A stretch of DNA of 14,448 nucleotides from an uncultured Clostridia bacterium (GTDB lineage: Bacteria; Bacillota; Clostridia; TANB77; CAG-508): contig CAKPRA010000042.1 of the NCBI GenBank assembly GCA_934180065.1, positions 1 through 14,448 on the forward strand, in the 5' to 3' direction. Both the position numbers and the translations under genes were made by a program. This document shows, one piece after another, positions 7,382-14,448 of the stretch. Each line of letters begins with the position of its first letter. The first letter of the stretch is position 1. The notes below the pieces were generated by a model, which saw only the letters and a program-made list of their open reading frames with translations, ran no database searches and was not told where the DNA came from.

Positions 7382-10300
7382 CTATTCAGATACATCCTCT
7401 TTTATAAGCTCCAATACAGCATTTTTTTCCATCTCATTTATATAATTATAACGATTATTTGAGTTTCCCGTATCAAATCCACAAATTGCCTTATAATTGC
7501 AATATGTACAAGGTGTTTTTTTCTTTTTATAATATGGATTTATATCAATATTTCCCCCCATAATTTCTTCTGAGATTTTTTTAATAATCTTATTCATATA
7601 TTTTTGAAGATATTCAAATTGTTTTCTAGATACTCCAGAAGTTCTAGACTGACTTAAATCTCCATCTTTTCCAATATAAGCAGGTATTATTGATGAAGAT
7701 CCTTTTTCAAGATTTGTATCCATCATTTTTACAACATTTACATCAGCCAAAACTAACCCTTGCATTTTAAATTTTTTTCTAATTTCATTTTCAATTTCTT
7801 CTTCTGTCATATTTTTTTCAGATTTAATAACAGGATCTATTAAATTAAAATATAATACTCCCGCAGGTTCAACTTGCTCTTCCTTACATACAGCATCTAA
7901 ATATGTTAATAATTGAATCTGCAAACCTACATAAACTGAATTAAGCTCAATGTTCTTATATGAAGATTTATAATCAATTATTCTAATATATTTACTATTT
8001 CCATTTTGAGCAATATCGATTCTATCAATTTTACCTGTTATTTCCACTTTTCTACCATCATCTAAATCTAATGTAATAGGGCTATATCTTTTTCCTTCTT
8101 TAAATTCAATTTCATTTCCAAGTACTTCAAAATCACTATATTTTAAGCTTTCAACTATATATTTCATAGATCTTTTTACAACACGCTTTAGTCTTTCTGA
8201 TAACACTTTATATTTAGGTGTTGCAGAAAAAATAAAGTTTTTATTCAATCCTAGTTTTTCATTTATAATGTCATCTATTATAGCATTCATCTCATCTTCA
8301 TTTAAATCTTTTATCCTTATACTTCTTTCACGAATTCTATTAAAAAATGTATCAATAGTATCATGCATAAAAGTTCCTGTATCAAGGCTATCAACCTTTA
8401 ATGTATCTTTTTCAGATAAGTTAAGTCCGTATTTAAGATAATATGAAAAAGGACATGATCTGTATTGTTCCAACCTTGAAACACTAGTTTTCAATGTTTT
8501 CCCATATAAAAGTTCCACATTTTCTCTACTTATCTTATCTGGAATATTAGTATAATTTAAAGCTTTTAAACTATATATAAGTTTATATTTCCATTTTTCA
8601 TTAGACATATAATAATTATAAGAGCAAATCCATTCATCATCAAGATCTATATCCTCATCTCTATATGATCTAATTTGATTTAATAACTCCTCAAAAGTAG
8701 TATTTTCAGTTAAGATTTCAGAGCTTTTACTGATAATATCACTTTGCTCTTTAATTCCAGGAAATATTTTTTTTATTTTTGATACAAGTGTTGATGCCCT
8801 TAAAGTTTTACCATCTGAGCTTGAAGATGAATATGATAAATTAACTTCACAACTTGCTGCTGTAAAGGCTTTATAAATATTAAAATTATCCTCATACATT
8901 CTTTCAACAGTTCCCTTAGCCAGCTCTATTCCACATTCTTTTAAATAAGCTCTATCATTATCATTAAAATATCCTTCATTTTTGTTAACACTTGGAAACA
9001 TTCCATCATTTAATCCAATTATAAAAACTGTTTTTATTTTATGACTTCTAGATCTATCAATATCTCCCATAATAACTTGGTCTTGTGTACCAGGAATTTT
9101 TCCTAAGTCACTATTTCCAAGCCCAGTTTTTAAAATCTGCATATATCTATCAAATGTGATTTTTTCTTCGCCAAAAACCAAAACAATTTCATCTAACACC
9201 TGAACAATAATTTTCCAACTTGTTTCATATTCTGTAGCAATTTCAGATTTTCCTAATGCAATAAGATTATTTTCTTTTTGCTCTAATCTTTTATCTATTT
9301 CATTTTCAATAAGAAAATCATACAATCTTTTTGTAATTTCTTTTGCTGTATTAGTTCCTGACATGCTCTCCTTAAATTTTATTAATGGATTAACAATTTT
9401 TTTTCTAATTTCTTTAATATGCTCTATTTCCTCACGGTTAGAGTCATCTTCATCATGAAAATTCCAATCTCCTTTATACCATTTACTATATTTAATACCC
9501 CATTTTAAGCAATAGTTTTCAAGATTATATATATCATCTTGGGGAATGTCTAAAAAACCAGTTTTAACATAATTAAAAACTGATTCATATGACCAATTTT
9601 TCGCAAAAATTTCCAGTATTGAAAGTAAATACTTAACAATGATGTTTTGGCTTAAATCCTTTTTTTCATCAATAAAAACAGGTATCTGATATTTATTAAA
9701 AATTACCTTACACAAATTAGAATATGTATCTAAATTTTTTGTTATAATAGAAATATCTCTATATCTATAACCTTTATTTTTTACCATTTTAACAATATTA
9801 ATAGCAATATTTTCAATTTCAGAATATGGATTATTCGCCAAAAATAAATTAATATGCTGTAAACTTTCTTTTTCATACTTTTTATATGGAACTGCATACA
9901 AATTTTCTTCCAAATATTTTAATTCCGGATTGTCAAATCTTACTACATTTTCCATATACACATGATCTTCAATTTTAGCATTAACATCATTTGCAACTTT
10001 CAAAATCTTCTGTACAGTTTCTTTATTTGCATAAAAAATATCTGTATCTGGAGAAAAACTTTGATTCAAAGAATCTGTACAAATATTTATAGATACCTGA
10101 TAAGCTTGATTTAACAAAATTCCTATAATATCATATTCTTGTTTTGTAAATCCAACAAATTCGTCAATATAAATTAAAGAATTATTAAATATCTCTGTCT
10201 GTGGTAATTGTTCACTTAAAATTGTTAAAACATCATTTTCATCAATATATTTATTCTTAATTGTATTTTCGAATTCATTGTAAACAATTCTCATATCTTT

Positions 10301-10750
10301 CATTTTAGCATTTAAATATTTATCATTTGAGCTATTCATAAGATCGTCCAAATTTTCTACATTCACACCATGTTTTTTAAACTCAGTAATTTGTGTTGAA
10401 ATTAAATCAATATTTTCATCTGATTTACCAAGAAAATTAAGATTTTTCTTCTCATTAAGTAAAATATTATAAATGAGCATAGCCTTACCACAGCTAGAAA
10501 GTGACGTTTTAGTACTTCCCCCAATTTCATTCATAACTCTATAAGCCATACGGTTAAAAGTTAGAACTTCGGCATTTAATGCTGCTCCTGTTCCAACCAC
10601 ATCTAAAAGTTCACGCTCAGCAGTAAAAGAGAACTGCTCAGGTGTAATAATATATATTTTTCTATTACCATTAATCTGATTTTTGATTTCATCAAAAATA
10701 AAAGTGCTTTTACCACTACCAGATTTTCCATAAACAAACCTTAATCCCAT
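7382..10750 (-). CDS. addB: ATP-dependent helicase/deoxyribonuclease subunit B
   Basis: AddB is half of the AddAB helicase-nuclease, the Gram-positive counterpart of RecBCD, which resects double-strand breaks and responds to Chi. The 1122-residue protein has a Walker A motif GKSGSGKST (8-16) and a Walker B-like LIYIDEF (192-198). The RecB-type nuclease domain is at the C-terminus, with IIDYKSS carrying D926 and K928. Its Fe-S cluster cysteines are C766 and, as CX2CX5C, C1081, C1084 and C1090. These positions parallel the B. subtilis AddB layout with a constant offset, so nuclease and cluster both look intact. The ATG at 10750 has GAAAGG 8 nt upstream. The gene follows the OGG gene by 35 bp. 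addA, which usually lies immediately downstream of addB, is replaced here by pgeF. Confidence 0.97.
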   Translation of the reverse strand: MGLRFVYGKSGSGKSTFIFDEIKNQINGNRKIYIITPEQFSFTAERELLDVVGTGAALNAEVLTFNRMAYRVMNEIGGSTKTSLSSCGKAMLIYNILLNEKKNLNFLGKSDENIDLISTQITEFKKHGVNVENLDDLMNSSNDKYLNAKMKDMRIVYNEFENTIKNKYIDENDVLTILSEQLPQTEIFNNSLIYIDEFVGFTKQEYDIIGILLNQAYQVSINICTDSLNQSFSPDTDIFYANKETVQKILKVANDVNAKIEDHVYMENVVRFDNPELKYLEENLYAVPYKKYEKESLQHINLFLANNPYSEIENIAINIVKMVKNKGYRYRDISIITKNLDTYSNLCKVIFNKYQIPVFIDEKKDLSQNIIVKYLLSILEIFAKNWSYESVFNYVKTGFLDIPQDDIYNLENYCLKWGIKYSKWYKGDWNFHDEDDSNREEIEHIKEIRKKIVNPLIKFKESMSGTNTAKEITKRLYDFLIENEIDKRLEQKENNLIALGKSEIATEYETSWKIIVQVLDEIVLVFGEEKITFDRYMQILKTGLGNSDLGKIPGTQDQVIMGDIDRSRSHKIKTVFIIGLNDGMFPSVNKNEGYFNDNDRAYLKECGIELAKGTVERMYEDNFNIYKAFTAASCEVNLSYSSSSSDGKTLRASTLVSKIKKIFPGIKEQSDIISKSSEILTENTTFEELLNQIRSYRDEDIDLDDEWICSYNYYMSNEKWKYKLIYSLKALNYTNIPDKISRENVELLYGKTLKTSVSRLEQYRSCPFSYYLKYGLNLSEKDTLKVDSLDTGTFMHDTIDTFFNRIRERSIRIKDLNEDEMNAIIDDIINEKLGLNKNFIFSATPKYKVLSERLKRVVKRSMKYIVESLKYSDFEVLGNEIEFKEGKRYSPITLDLDDGRKVEITGKIDRIDIAQNGNSKYIRIIDYKSSYKNIELNSVYVGLQIQLLTYLDAVCKEEQVEPAGVLYFNLIDPVIKSEKNMTEEEIENEIRKKFKMQGLVLADVNVVKMMDTNLEKGSSSIIPAYIGKDGDLSQSRTSGVSRKQFEYLQKYMNKIIKKISEEIMGGNIDINPYYKKKKTPCTYCNYKAICGFDTGNSNNRYNYINEMEKNAVLELIKEDVSE

Positions 10751-10785
10751 AATAAAAACCTTTCAAATCAATAAATTATAAATAT

Positions 10786-11667
10786 CTATTTTTTTGCCAT
10801 TCCCGATGTTGATCTTACCCAATAAAAAAGATATTGCTGTGCAATTCCAGCTAAATTTCCAAATTTATCTAATGCCAATTTATTTATAGTATTTTTGCTA
10901 ACTTTAGACTCATCTGAATTTCCAATATATAAATCATTTACAACTCTTCTAACCCAAACATCTATTGGAAATATATCAAATCTTTTTAAATCGGAAAAAA
11001 GCAAAATACAATCAGCCACTTTTGGACCAACTCCAGATAAATTTAACAATTGGGCTCTCGCAGATTCAGTATCTAAGTTATACAAGCTTTCCAAATTAAA
11101 ATTACCACTATGAATCAAATTAGTTGTTTCATACAATCTAATATCTCTAAATCCTAGGCCCAAACTTCTAAATTCAGCAACTGTCACATCTTTAAGTTGT
11201 TCAGCTGTTGGAAATAAGTAATATTTTTTATTATTAAAACAAACTTCAGATCCATATTTTGCACATAATCTTTCAATAATTCCTTTTATTCTTGGAATAT
11301 TATTATTTGCAGAAATAATAAATGAAATAATAGTTTCCCACAAATCCTGATTTAATATTCTAATTCCAGAGCCGTATTCAACGCTTTTTTTCATATTCTC
11401 ATCAATAACAGATAAAATTTCTTTAATTTTTTCATAATCTCTATTTAAATCAAAATAATTTTTAACAAATTCACTAATATTGCAATTCAACATTCCTTTA
11501 AAGAAAATATGTTTTTTGTCACAAGAAACATTTAATACTCCATTTTTTACAACTCCAGTATAACTTCCATCAAGCTCTTTATTCCATCTAAAACACTGTC
11601 CACAATCAAAAATATCACTTAATTCAAATGCATCTATCTTATTTAAAATTAAATTTTGCTCTTTCAT
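10786..11667 (-). CDS. ogg: OGG1-type 8-oxoguanine DNA glycosylase/AP lyase
   Basis: This bifunctional base-excision enzyme would remove 8-oxoguanine and nick the abasic site. The 293-residue protein has the OGG N-terminal domain, including FDCGQCFRW (20-28), and the helix-hairpin-helix GPD glycosylase fold. The strand-separating loop reads SANNNIPRI (119-127). The hairpin SGVGPKVADC (211-220) contains K216, equivalent to the catalytic Lys249 of human OGG1, and FPIDVW contains D236, equivalent to Asp268. C220 matches human Cys253, next to the flipped base. It is the first gene of the repair group, behind its own promoter, with AGGG before the ATG. AlkA-like specificity is possible but the OGG_N domain argues against it. 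Confidence 0.94.
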   Translation of the reverse strand: MKEQNLILNKIDAFELSDIFDCGQCFRWNKELDGSYTGVVKNGVLNVSCDKKHIFFKGMLNCNISEFVKNYFDLNRDYEKIKEILSVIDENMKKSVEYGSGIRILNQDLWETIISFIISANNNIPRIKGIIERLCAKYGSEVCFNNKKYYLFPTAEQLKDVTVAEFRSLGLGFRDIRLYETTNLIHSGNFNLESLYNLDTESARAQLLNLSGVGPKVADCILLFSDLKRFDIFPIDVWVRRVVNDLYIGNSDESKVSKNTINKLALDKFGNLAGIAQQYLFYWVRSTSGMAKK

Positions 11668-11700
11668 AAAAATCCCTACTTTAATAATATTTCTTCTTGT

Positions 11701-11729
11701 ATGTTATCATATTTTATATGTTTTTTCAA
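11701..11729 (-). promoter_or_regulatory. Promoter of the OGG-addB-pgeF-UDG group
   Basis: On the minus strand TTGAAA (11724-11729) and TAACAT (11701-11706) are 17 bp apart, and TG one base before the -10 box makes it an extended -10. The start codon of the OGG gene lies about 34 bp downstream. Confidence 0.6.
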
Positions 11730-11822
11730 ACCTTTATATTAATATTTTCAAGCTAAAAATGAGCAAAATGTTACAATTCACAGCTGAATATTAATAATAA
11801 CAACAAAGTCCACAGTCATTAT

Positions 11823-11853
11823 AATTATTAATAATTCAATTTGTATATACAAA
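11823..11853. repeat. Two adjacent 14-bp perfect palindromes
   Basis: AATTATTAATAATT (11823-11836) and TTTGTATATACAAA (11840-11853) are each self-complementary. They lie between the end of the 3D-protein transcript and the OGG promoter, and the second overlaps the terminator T-run. They could be operator half-sites or by-products of AT-rich composition. Apart from promoter and terminator I see nothing else in this 236-bp gap. Confidence 0.35.
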
Positions 11854-11879
11854 AAAAGAGCAAGTTTAAAAACTTACCC
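11851..11879 (-). terminator. Rho-independent terminator of the 3D-domain protein gene
   Basis: On the minus strand GGGTAAGTT and AACTTGCTC (11858-11879) form a 9-bp stem that includes two G-U pairs around a four-base TTTA loop, followed by seven Ts (11851-11857). It begins 24 bp after the stop codon. Confidence 0.85.
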
Positions 11880-11903
11880 CTTTTAGCTAATAGCTATTAT
11901 TTA

Positions 11904-12890
11904 TTAAAATTCATATATATAACATTCTAAGTTTCTTCTACCAAATGCAGTACATTCAGAATAACTATTCATATAAACATCTAATTTATTATTTGAAATA
12001 GCTCCACCTCTATCTTGTACTATAAACCATCCACCATTTGGACAATTTGCAAAATATGGTATATATAAAATAGTTCCCATAGCATAACCTTTACCTGCTG
12101 CTACTGTATACCAAGCTTGAGCTGTTGCACCACATGCAGTCTTAGTATTTCCACCACATGAAGCTGCACAATATGCAGAAGCATTTAATGTTGTTACTTT
12201 TGGTGTCATACCTTCTACTCTTGAAGCTAATGAAGAGGTTGACCCTCCTGTACTTGTTGGAATTGATGTTGAACTTCTTGATGTTACAACCTTAACTTCT
12301 TTATCTCTAATCTCTTTTACACAATTTGTTGGTTCTTTGATTAGATTTTCTGAAAGTTGAGTTTTCTCAATTTCTTCTCCGTTTTGATATTTAACTTTAT
12401 AAGAAATCTCTTTAATTCCATCTACACCATTTTTTACAATTTTTTCAGTTTTTTCAGCATTGCCTGTTGATAAATCTTTTGTTTCAATTTCATATGCTAC
12501 TTTAACCTGCTCTTTTATAATTTTTTCTGTTATAGAGTTATAATCTTTTAACACATTTTCTACAGATAAATCTTCAGAAGCAATCTCCAAAGTATTTGAA
12601 TTTTCCTTACTAAATGTTATTTTTATTGTTTTATTATCTGATAATTCTTCTTCCAAACTTGGTATTACTTTTTCTGTTGGTAATAACATGATATGGTTTT
12701 CATCTAGAATTTCTGAAATATTAGTTTTTGATGTTAATACATCCATCTCATAACCATCTGATAATATGATTTTAACACTATTTAGTTTTGAACTTGCTGC
12801 CATAACTCCTATTCCCATAACGAATAATAGAATTATACTTATTGATATCACCTTTTTTAACGATATCGAAGCTTTGTCATCTTTCTTCAT
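11904..12890 (-). CDS. Membrane-anchored DUF348/G5/3D-domain cell-wall protein (YabE-like)
   Basis: The protein is probably a peptidoglycan-active enzyme; 3D domains share the MltA-like double-psi barrel with lytic transglycosylases and Rpf-type wall hydrolases. It has 328 residues: a short basic N-terminus and a signal-anchor helix (about 12-31), a DUF348 domain (about 37-92) with possibly a second partial one, a G5 domain (about 127-196), a Ser/Thr-rich linker (203-222) and a C-terminal 3D domain (234-328). In the 3D domain VQDRGGAI (D293) and KLDVYM (D304) are clear, but the first of the three name-giving aspartates is replaced within TVAAGKGYAMG. Six cysteines (241, 245, 253, 283, 313, 323) in the extracellular domain are notable. 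It is monocistronic, with a consensus promoter and strong terminator. GGAGG is about 13 nt from the ATG, a rather long spacing, but there is no better start. Confidence 0.92.
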   Translation of the reverse strand: MKKDDKASISLKKVISISIILLFVMGIGVMAASSKLNSVKIILSDGYEMDVLTSKTNISEILDENHIMLLPTEKVIPSLEEELSDNKTIKITFSKENSNTLEIASEDLSVENVLKDYNSITEKIIKEQVKVAYEIETKDLSTGNAEKTEKIVKNGVDGIKEISYKVKYQNGEEIEKTQLSENLIKEPTNCVKEIRDKEVKVVTSRSSTSIPTSTGGSTSSLASRVEGMTPKVTTLNASAYCAASCGGNTKTACGATAQAWYTVAAGKGYAMGTILYIPYFANCPNGGWFIVQDRGGAISNNKLDVYMNSYSECTAFGRRNLECYIYEF

Positions 12891-12929
12891 AAGAAATTTG
12901 TTCCCTCCTTTTTTTGCAACAACATGTTA

Positions 12930-12958
12930 ATTATAGCACTCTTTGGTGTTTTTGTCAA
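12930..12958 (-). promoter_or_regulatory. Perfect-consensus sigma-A promoter of the 3D-domain protein gene
   Basis: On the minus strand TTGACA (12953-12958) and TATAAT (12930-12935) are separated by exactly 17 bp, matching the consensus at all twelve positions. Transcription would start near 12923, giving a leader of about 33 nt containing AAGGAGG. Confidence 0.9.
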
Positions 12959-12964
12959 ATTTAC

Positions 12965-12990
12965 GTAACTTTAGCACTATTTTTAGTTAC
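12965..12990. repeat. Inverted repeat just upstream of the consensus promoter
   Basis: GTAACT (12965-12970) and AGTTAC (12985-12990) are perfect inverted arms, 6 bp upstream of the -35 box. Position fits an operator or activator site; alternatively it is a weak stem downstream of tatD, although no T-run follows it. I see no other terminator between tatD and this promoter. Confidence 0.4.
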
Positions 12991-13043
12991 AGTTTTCCGA
13001 TTTATTACATTATTTATTTTATGCCTAATTATGGAAAATATTC

Positions 13044-13823
13044 CTAATTTATACCAAAAACTTTTTCTGCATTTTTATATGTAATTTTTGCAATCTCATC
13101 TATATCTAAATTTTTATCTTTCGCTATCTTTTCTGCTACATACTTTACATTTCTTGAATCATTTCTCTTTCCTCTATTTGGCTCAGGTGACAAATATGGA
13201 CTATCAGTTTCTATTAAAATATTATCCAATGGAACTAATTTAATAATTTCCTCCGCGTTTTTAGAGCTTTTAAACGTAATTGGTCCAGCAAAAGAAATAT
13301 AAAAATTTTTCTTCAATCCAGCTGTTATCAAATCTTTATTTTGTGGACAACAGTGAAATATTCCAGGTTTTACAAAATCTGTATTTTTTATTATTTCAAT
13401 TGTATCCATAATCGCATCTCGCGTATGAATCATTATTGGCAAATTTAATTTATTCGCAATTTCTATTTGTTTCTTAAACGCATATAATTGTAAATCTTTA
13501 TTCTCCTTATTCCAATAGTAATCTAATCCAATCTCACCTATTGCAACAACTTTTTTATTATTTAACCCTAGGTCTTGTATCTCTTTTAATTGTATATCTA
13601 ATTCTTCTTTCGTTTCTGGAATATCATTTGGAGATATTCCCGCTGTTGTATACACATACTCATATTTATTAGCAATTTCAATTCCCTTTTTACTAGATTC
13701 CACGCTATATCCAGCACTTACAAATTTTGTAACACCAGAATTATAAATCTCTTCTATTACTTTAAATCTATCTTCATCAAATTTCTCATCATCATAATGA
13801 GCATGAGAATCAAAAAATTCCAT
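13044..13823 (-). CDS. tatD: TatD-family metal-dependent deoxyribonuclease
   Basis: TatD-family proteins are metal-dependent TIM-barrel nucleases; characterised members act as 3'-5' exonucleases or D-aminoacyl-tRNA-related hydrolases. Counting from the second of two adjacent ATGs the protein has 259 residues. Metal ligands are all visible: H7 and H9 in DSHAH, E97 in GEIGLDYY, H133 in MIHTRDA, H157 in FHCCPQ and D207 in ETDSPYLSPEPNRGKRN. I chose ATG 13821-13823 because AGGAGG is only 2 nt from the first ATG (13824-13826) but 5 nt from the second; the longer form adds one Met. The ribosome binding site overlaps the acpS stop codon, so the two genes are translationally coupled. No clear terminator follows. 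Exact substrate is unknown. Confidence 0.95.
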   Translation of the reverse strand: MEFFDSHAHYDDEKFDEDRFKVIEEIYNSGVTKFVSAGYSVESSKKGIEIANKYEYVYTTAGISPNDIPETKEELDIQLKEIQDLGLNNKKVVAIGEIGLDYYWNKENKDLQLYAFKKQIEIANKLNLPIMIHTRDAIMDTIEIIKNTDFVKPGIFHCCPQNKDLITAGLKKNFYISFAGPITFKSSKNAEEIIKLVPLDNILIETDSPYLSPEPNRGKRNDSRNVKYVAEKIAKDKNLDIDEIAKITYKNAEKVFGIN

Positions 13824-13828
13824 CATTA

Positions 13829-13835
13829 CCTCCTA
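13829..13835 (-). promoter_or_regulatory. tatD ribosome binding site overlapping the acpS stop codon
   Basis: On the minus strand the TAG stop codon of acpS is the beginning of TAGGAGG, the tatD Shine-Dalgarno sequence. A ribosome finishing acpS therefore stops on the tatD start region. Confidence 0.85.
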
Positions 13836-14201
13836 ATCTGAATATATTAAAGCTGTAGCTATAGCATATTCTTTTACATGCGAAATGCTTATTTCTATAT
13901 TATTTACAAAGTTTATATTACGTAATTTAACATATGGCTTTCCATTTGGCTTATTTAAAATTTCTATATCTTTCCATTTTACAGAATATTTATTTTCTAA
14001 GTAATCTGACAAAGCCTTAAATATCGCTTCTTTAGCAGCAAATCTTGCAGCATAGCTTTGAAACTTATTTAACCCCTTATTTTCACAATAATTTATTTCT
14101 TTCTCTGTAAAAATTCTATTTTTGAATTTATTTGGGTATTTTTCAATTATCTTTTTTATTCTTTGTGTTTCAATTATATCATTACCAATTTTAAAATTCA
14201 T
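13833..14201 (-). CDS. acpS: Holo-[acyl-carrier-protein] synthase
   Basis: AcpS moves the 4'-phosphopantetheine group from coenzyme A to a serine of acyl carrier protein, switching on fatty-acid synthesis. The 122-residue length is standard for this trimeric cytoplasmic enzyme. The N-terminal GNDIIE (6-11) carries the Mg ligand D8, RIFTEKEINYC is at 29-39, and ARFAAKEAIFKAL (52-64) carries the second Mg ligand E58. The C-terminal SISHVKEYAIATA (105-117) contains H108. The ribosome binding site before ATG 14201 is weak (GGTG), and I see no convincing promoter in the 78 bp between the gene and the right repeat element. It forms a coupled pair with tatD. Confidence 0.96.
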   Translation of the reverse strand: MNFKIGNDIIETQRIKKIIEKYPNKFKNRIFTEKEINYCENKGLNKFQSYAARFAAKEAIFKALSDYLENKYSVKWKDIEILNKPNGKPYVKLRNINFVNNIEISISHVKEYAIATALIYSD

Positions 14202-14279
14202 TATTTTTCACCAACTTTTATAAAAAATTTTCTATAAGTTCCCATTCACTATCAACCATCAATAAAATTCAGCAGAGTA

Positions 14280-14304
14280 GAATATGTGAATATATATATT
14301 AAAA
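14280..14304 (+). repeat. Inner terminal inverted repeat of the right element
   Basis: This 25-bp arm, beginning GAATATGTG and ending ATTAAAA, is the exact reverse complement of 14417-14441. The two arms could pair into a long stem enclosing the element interior. Confidence 0.9.
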
Positions 14305-14416
14305 GAAGTGACGCGCAGTTTGGGAGCTTTTAACTAATATTTAAAATATCACAGAACTAAAACGAAGGCTTTACAACCCTCACACTACTTTGTATGGGCG
14401 ACCAGCAAGGAACGTA

Positions 14417-14441
14417 TTTTAATATATATATTCACATATTC
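14417..14441 (-). repeat. Outer terminal inverted repeat of the right element
   Basis: This arm is the exact reverse complement of 14280-14304. Only seven bases of the window lie beyond it, so the outer flank is hardly visible. Confidence 0.9.
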
Positions 14442-14448
14442 GGCCTAT

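Larger units (their letters stand above)
14274..14441 (-). mobile_element. Right copy of the inverted-repeat element, complete
   Basis: The element core, 162 bp (14280-14441), is bounded by perfect 25-bp terminal inverted repeats. The adjoining 6 bp (14274-14279) is also shared with the left copy. The interior is about 112 bp: conserved GC-richer blocks at each end and an AT-rich centre near 14333-14351. It encodes no protein, so any movement would need a transposase in trans. I could not define a target-site duplication: AGAGTA precedes and GGCCTAT follows. It lies directly upstream of acpS. It could equally be a structured RNA repeat. Confidence 0.8.

Noticed and set aside
10786..11667. Suspected loss of the catalytic lysine in the OGG glycosylase (Ala residues just before the hairpin)
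   Set aside because: Counting from human OGG1 places the catalytic Lys249 inside the GVG-x-K-VADC hairpin, where K216 is present here; Asp268 has its match in D236.
1..14448. Idea that the 14-kb segment between the inverted repeats is a composite mobile element
   Set aside because: All ten genes are core chromosomal functions with no transposase, integrase or cargo-like gene, and composition is uniform. Two dispersed copies of a small repeat explain the layout better.

Overview
The window is about 14.4 kb of very AT-rich DNA carrying ten intact protein-coding genes. It has short intergenic gaps, AGGAGG-type ribosome binding sites, sigma-A-like promoters, an LCP cell-envelope protein, a YabE-like DUF348/G5/3D wall protein and AddB-type recombination. 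All of this points to a low-GC Gram-positive bacterium, most likely an uncultured member of the Clostridia. The species cannot be named from this sequence. Every gene looks like ordinary chromosomal housekeeping; I see no rRNA, tRNA, CRISPR array, phage or transposase gene.

Layout from left to right. Positions 1-139 hold one copy of a repeat element, cut by the window edge. leuS (285-2726, +) follows and ends at a hairpin terminator. All other genes lie on the minus strand and converge on leuS. Reading in their direction of transcription from the right edge: (1) acpS then tatD, with the acpS stop codon inside the tatD ribosome binding site; (2) a membrane-anchored DUF348-G5-3D wall protein behind a perfect-consensus promoter and ending at a strong terminator; (3) a four-gene group made of an OGG1-type glycosylase, addB, pgeF and a family 4 uracil-DNA glycosylase, three of which act in DNA repair; (4) a GltD-like flavoprotein and an LCP protein separated by 2 bp, behind a good promoter. 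Positions 14274-14441 hold the second copy of the repeat, in inverted orientation.

The least explained feature is the repeat. The two copies are about 90% identical over roughly 140 bp and point in opposite directions at the two edges of the window. The complete right copy is bounded by a perfect 25-bp terminal inverted repeat and has no room for a transposase. It could be a MITE-like non-autonomous element or a structured-RNA repeat; I do not recognise the family. That the window both begins and ends in it suggests a dispersed multicopy sequence where an assembly broke.

Functionally the window joins translation (leuS), base-excision and double-strand-break repair (OGG, AddB, UDG), cell-wall assembly and editing (LCP, 3D protein, PgeF), acyl carrier protein activation (AcpS) and a redox flavoprotein of uncertain substrate. 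addA, the usual partner of addB, is not next to it.
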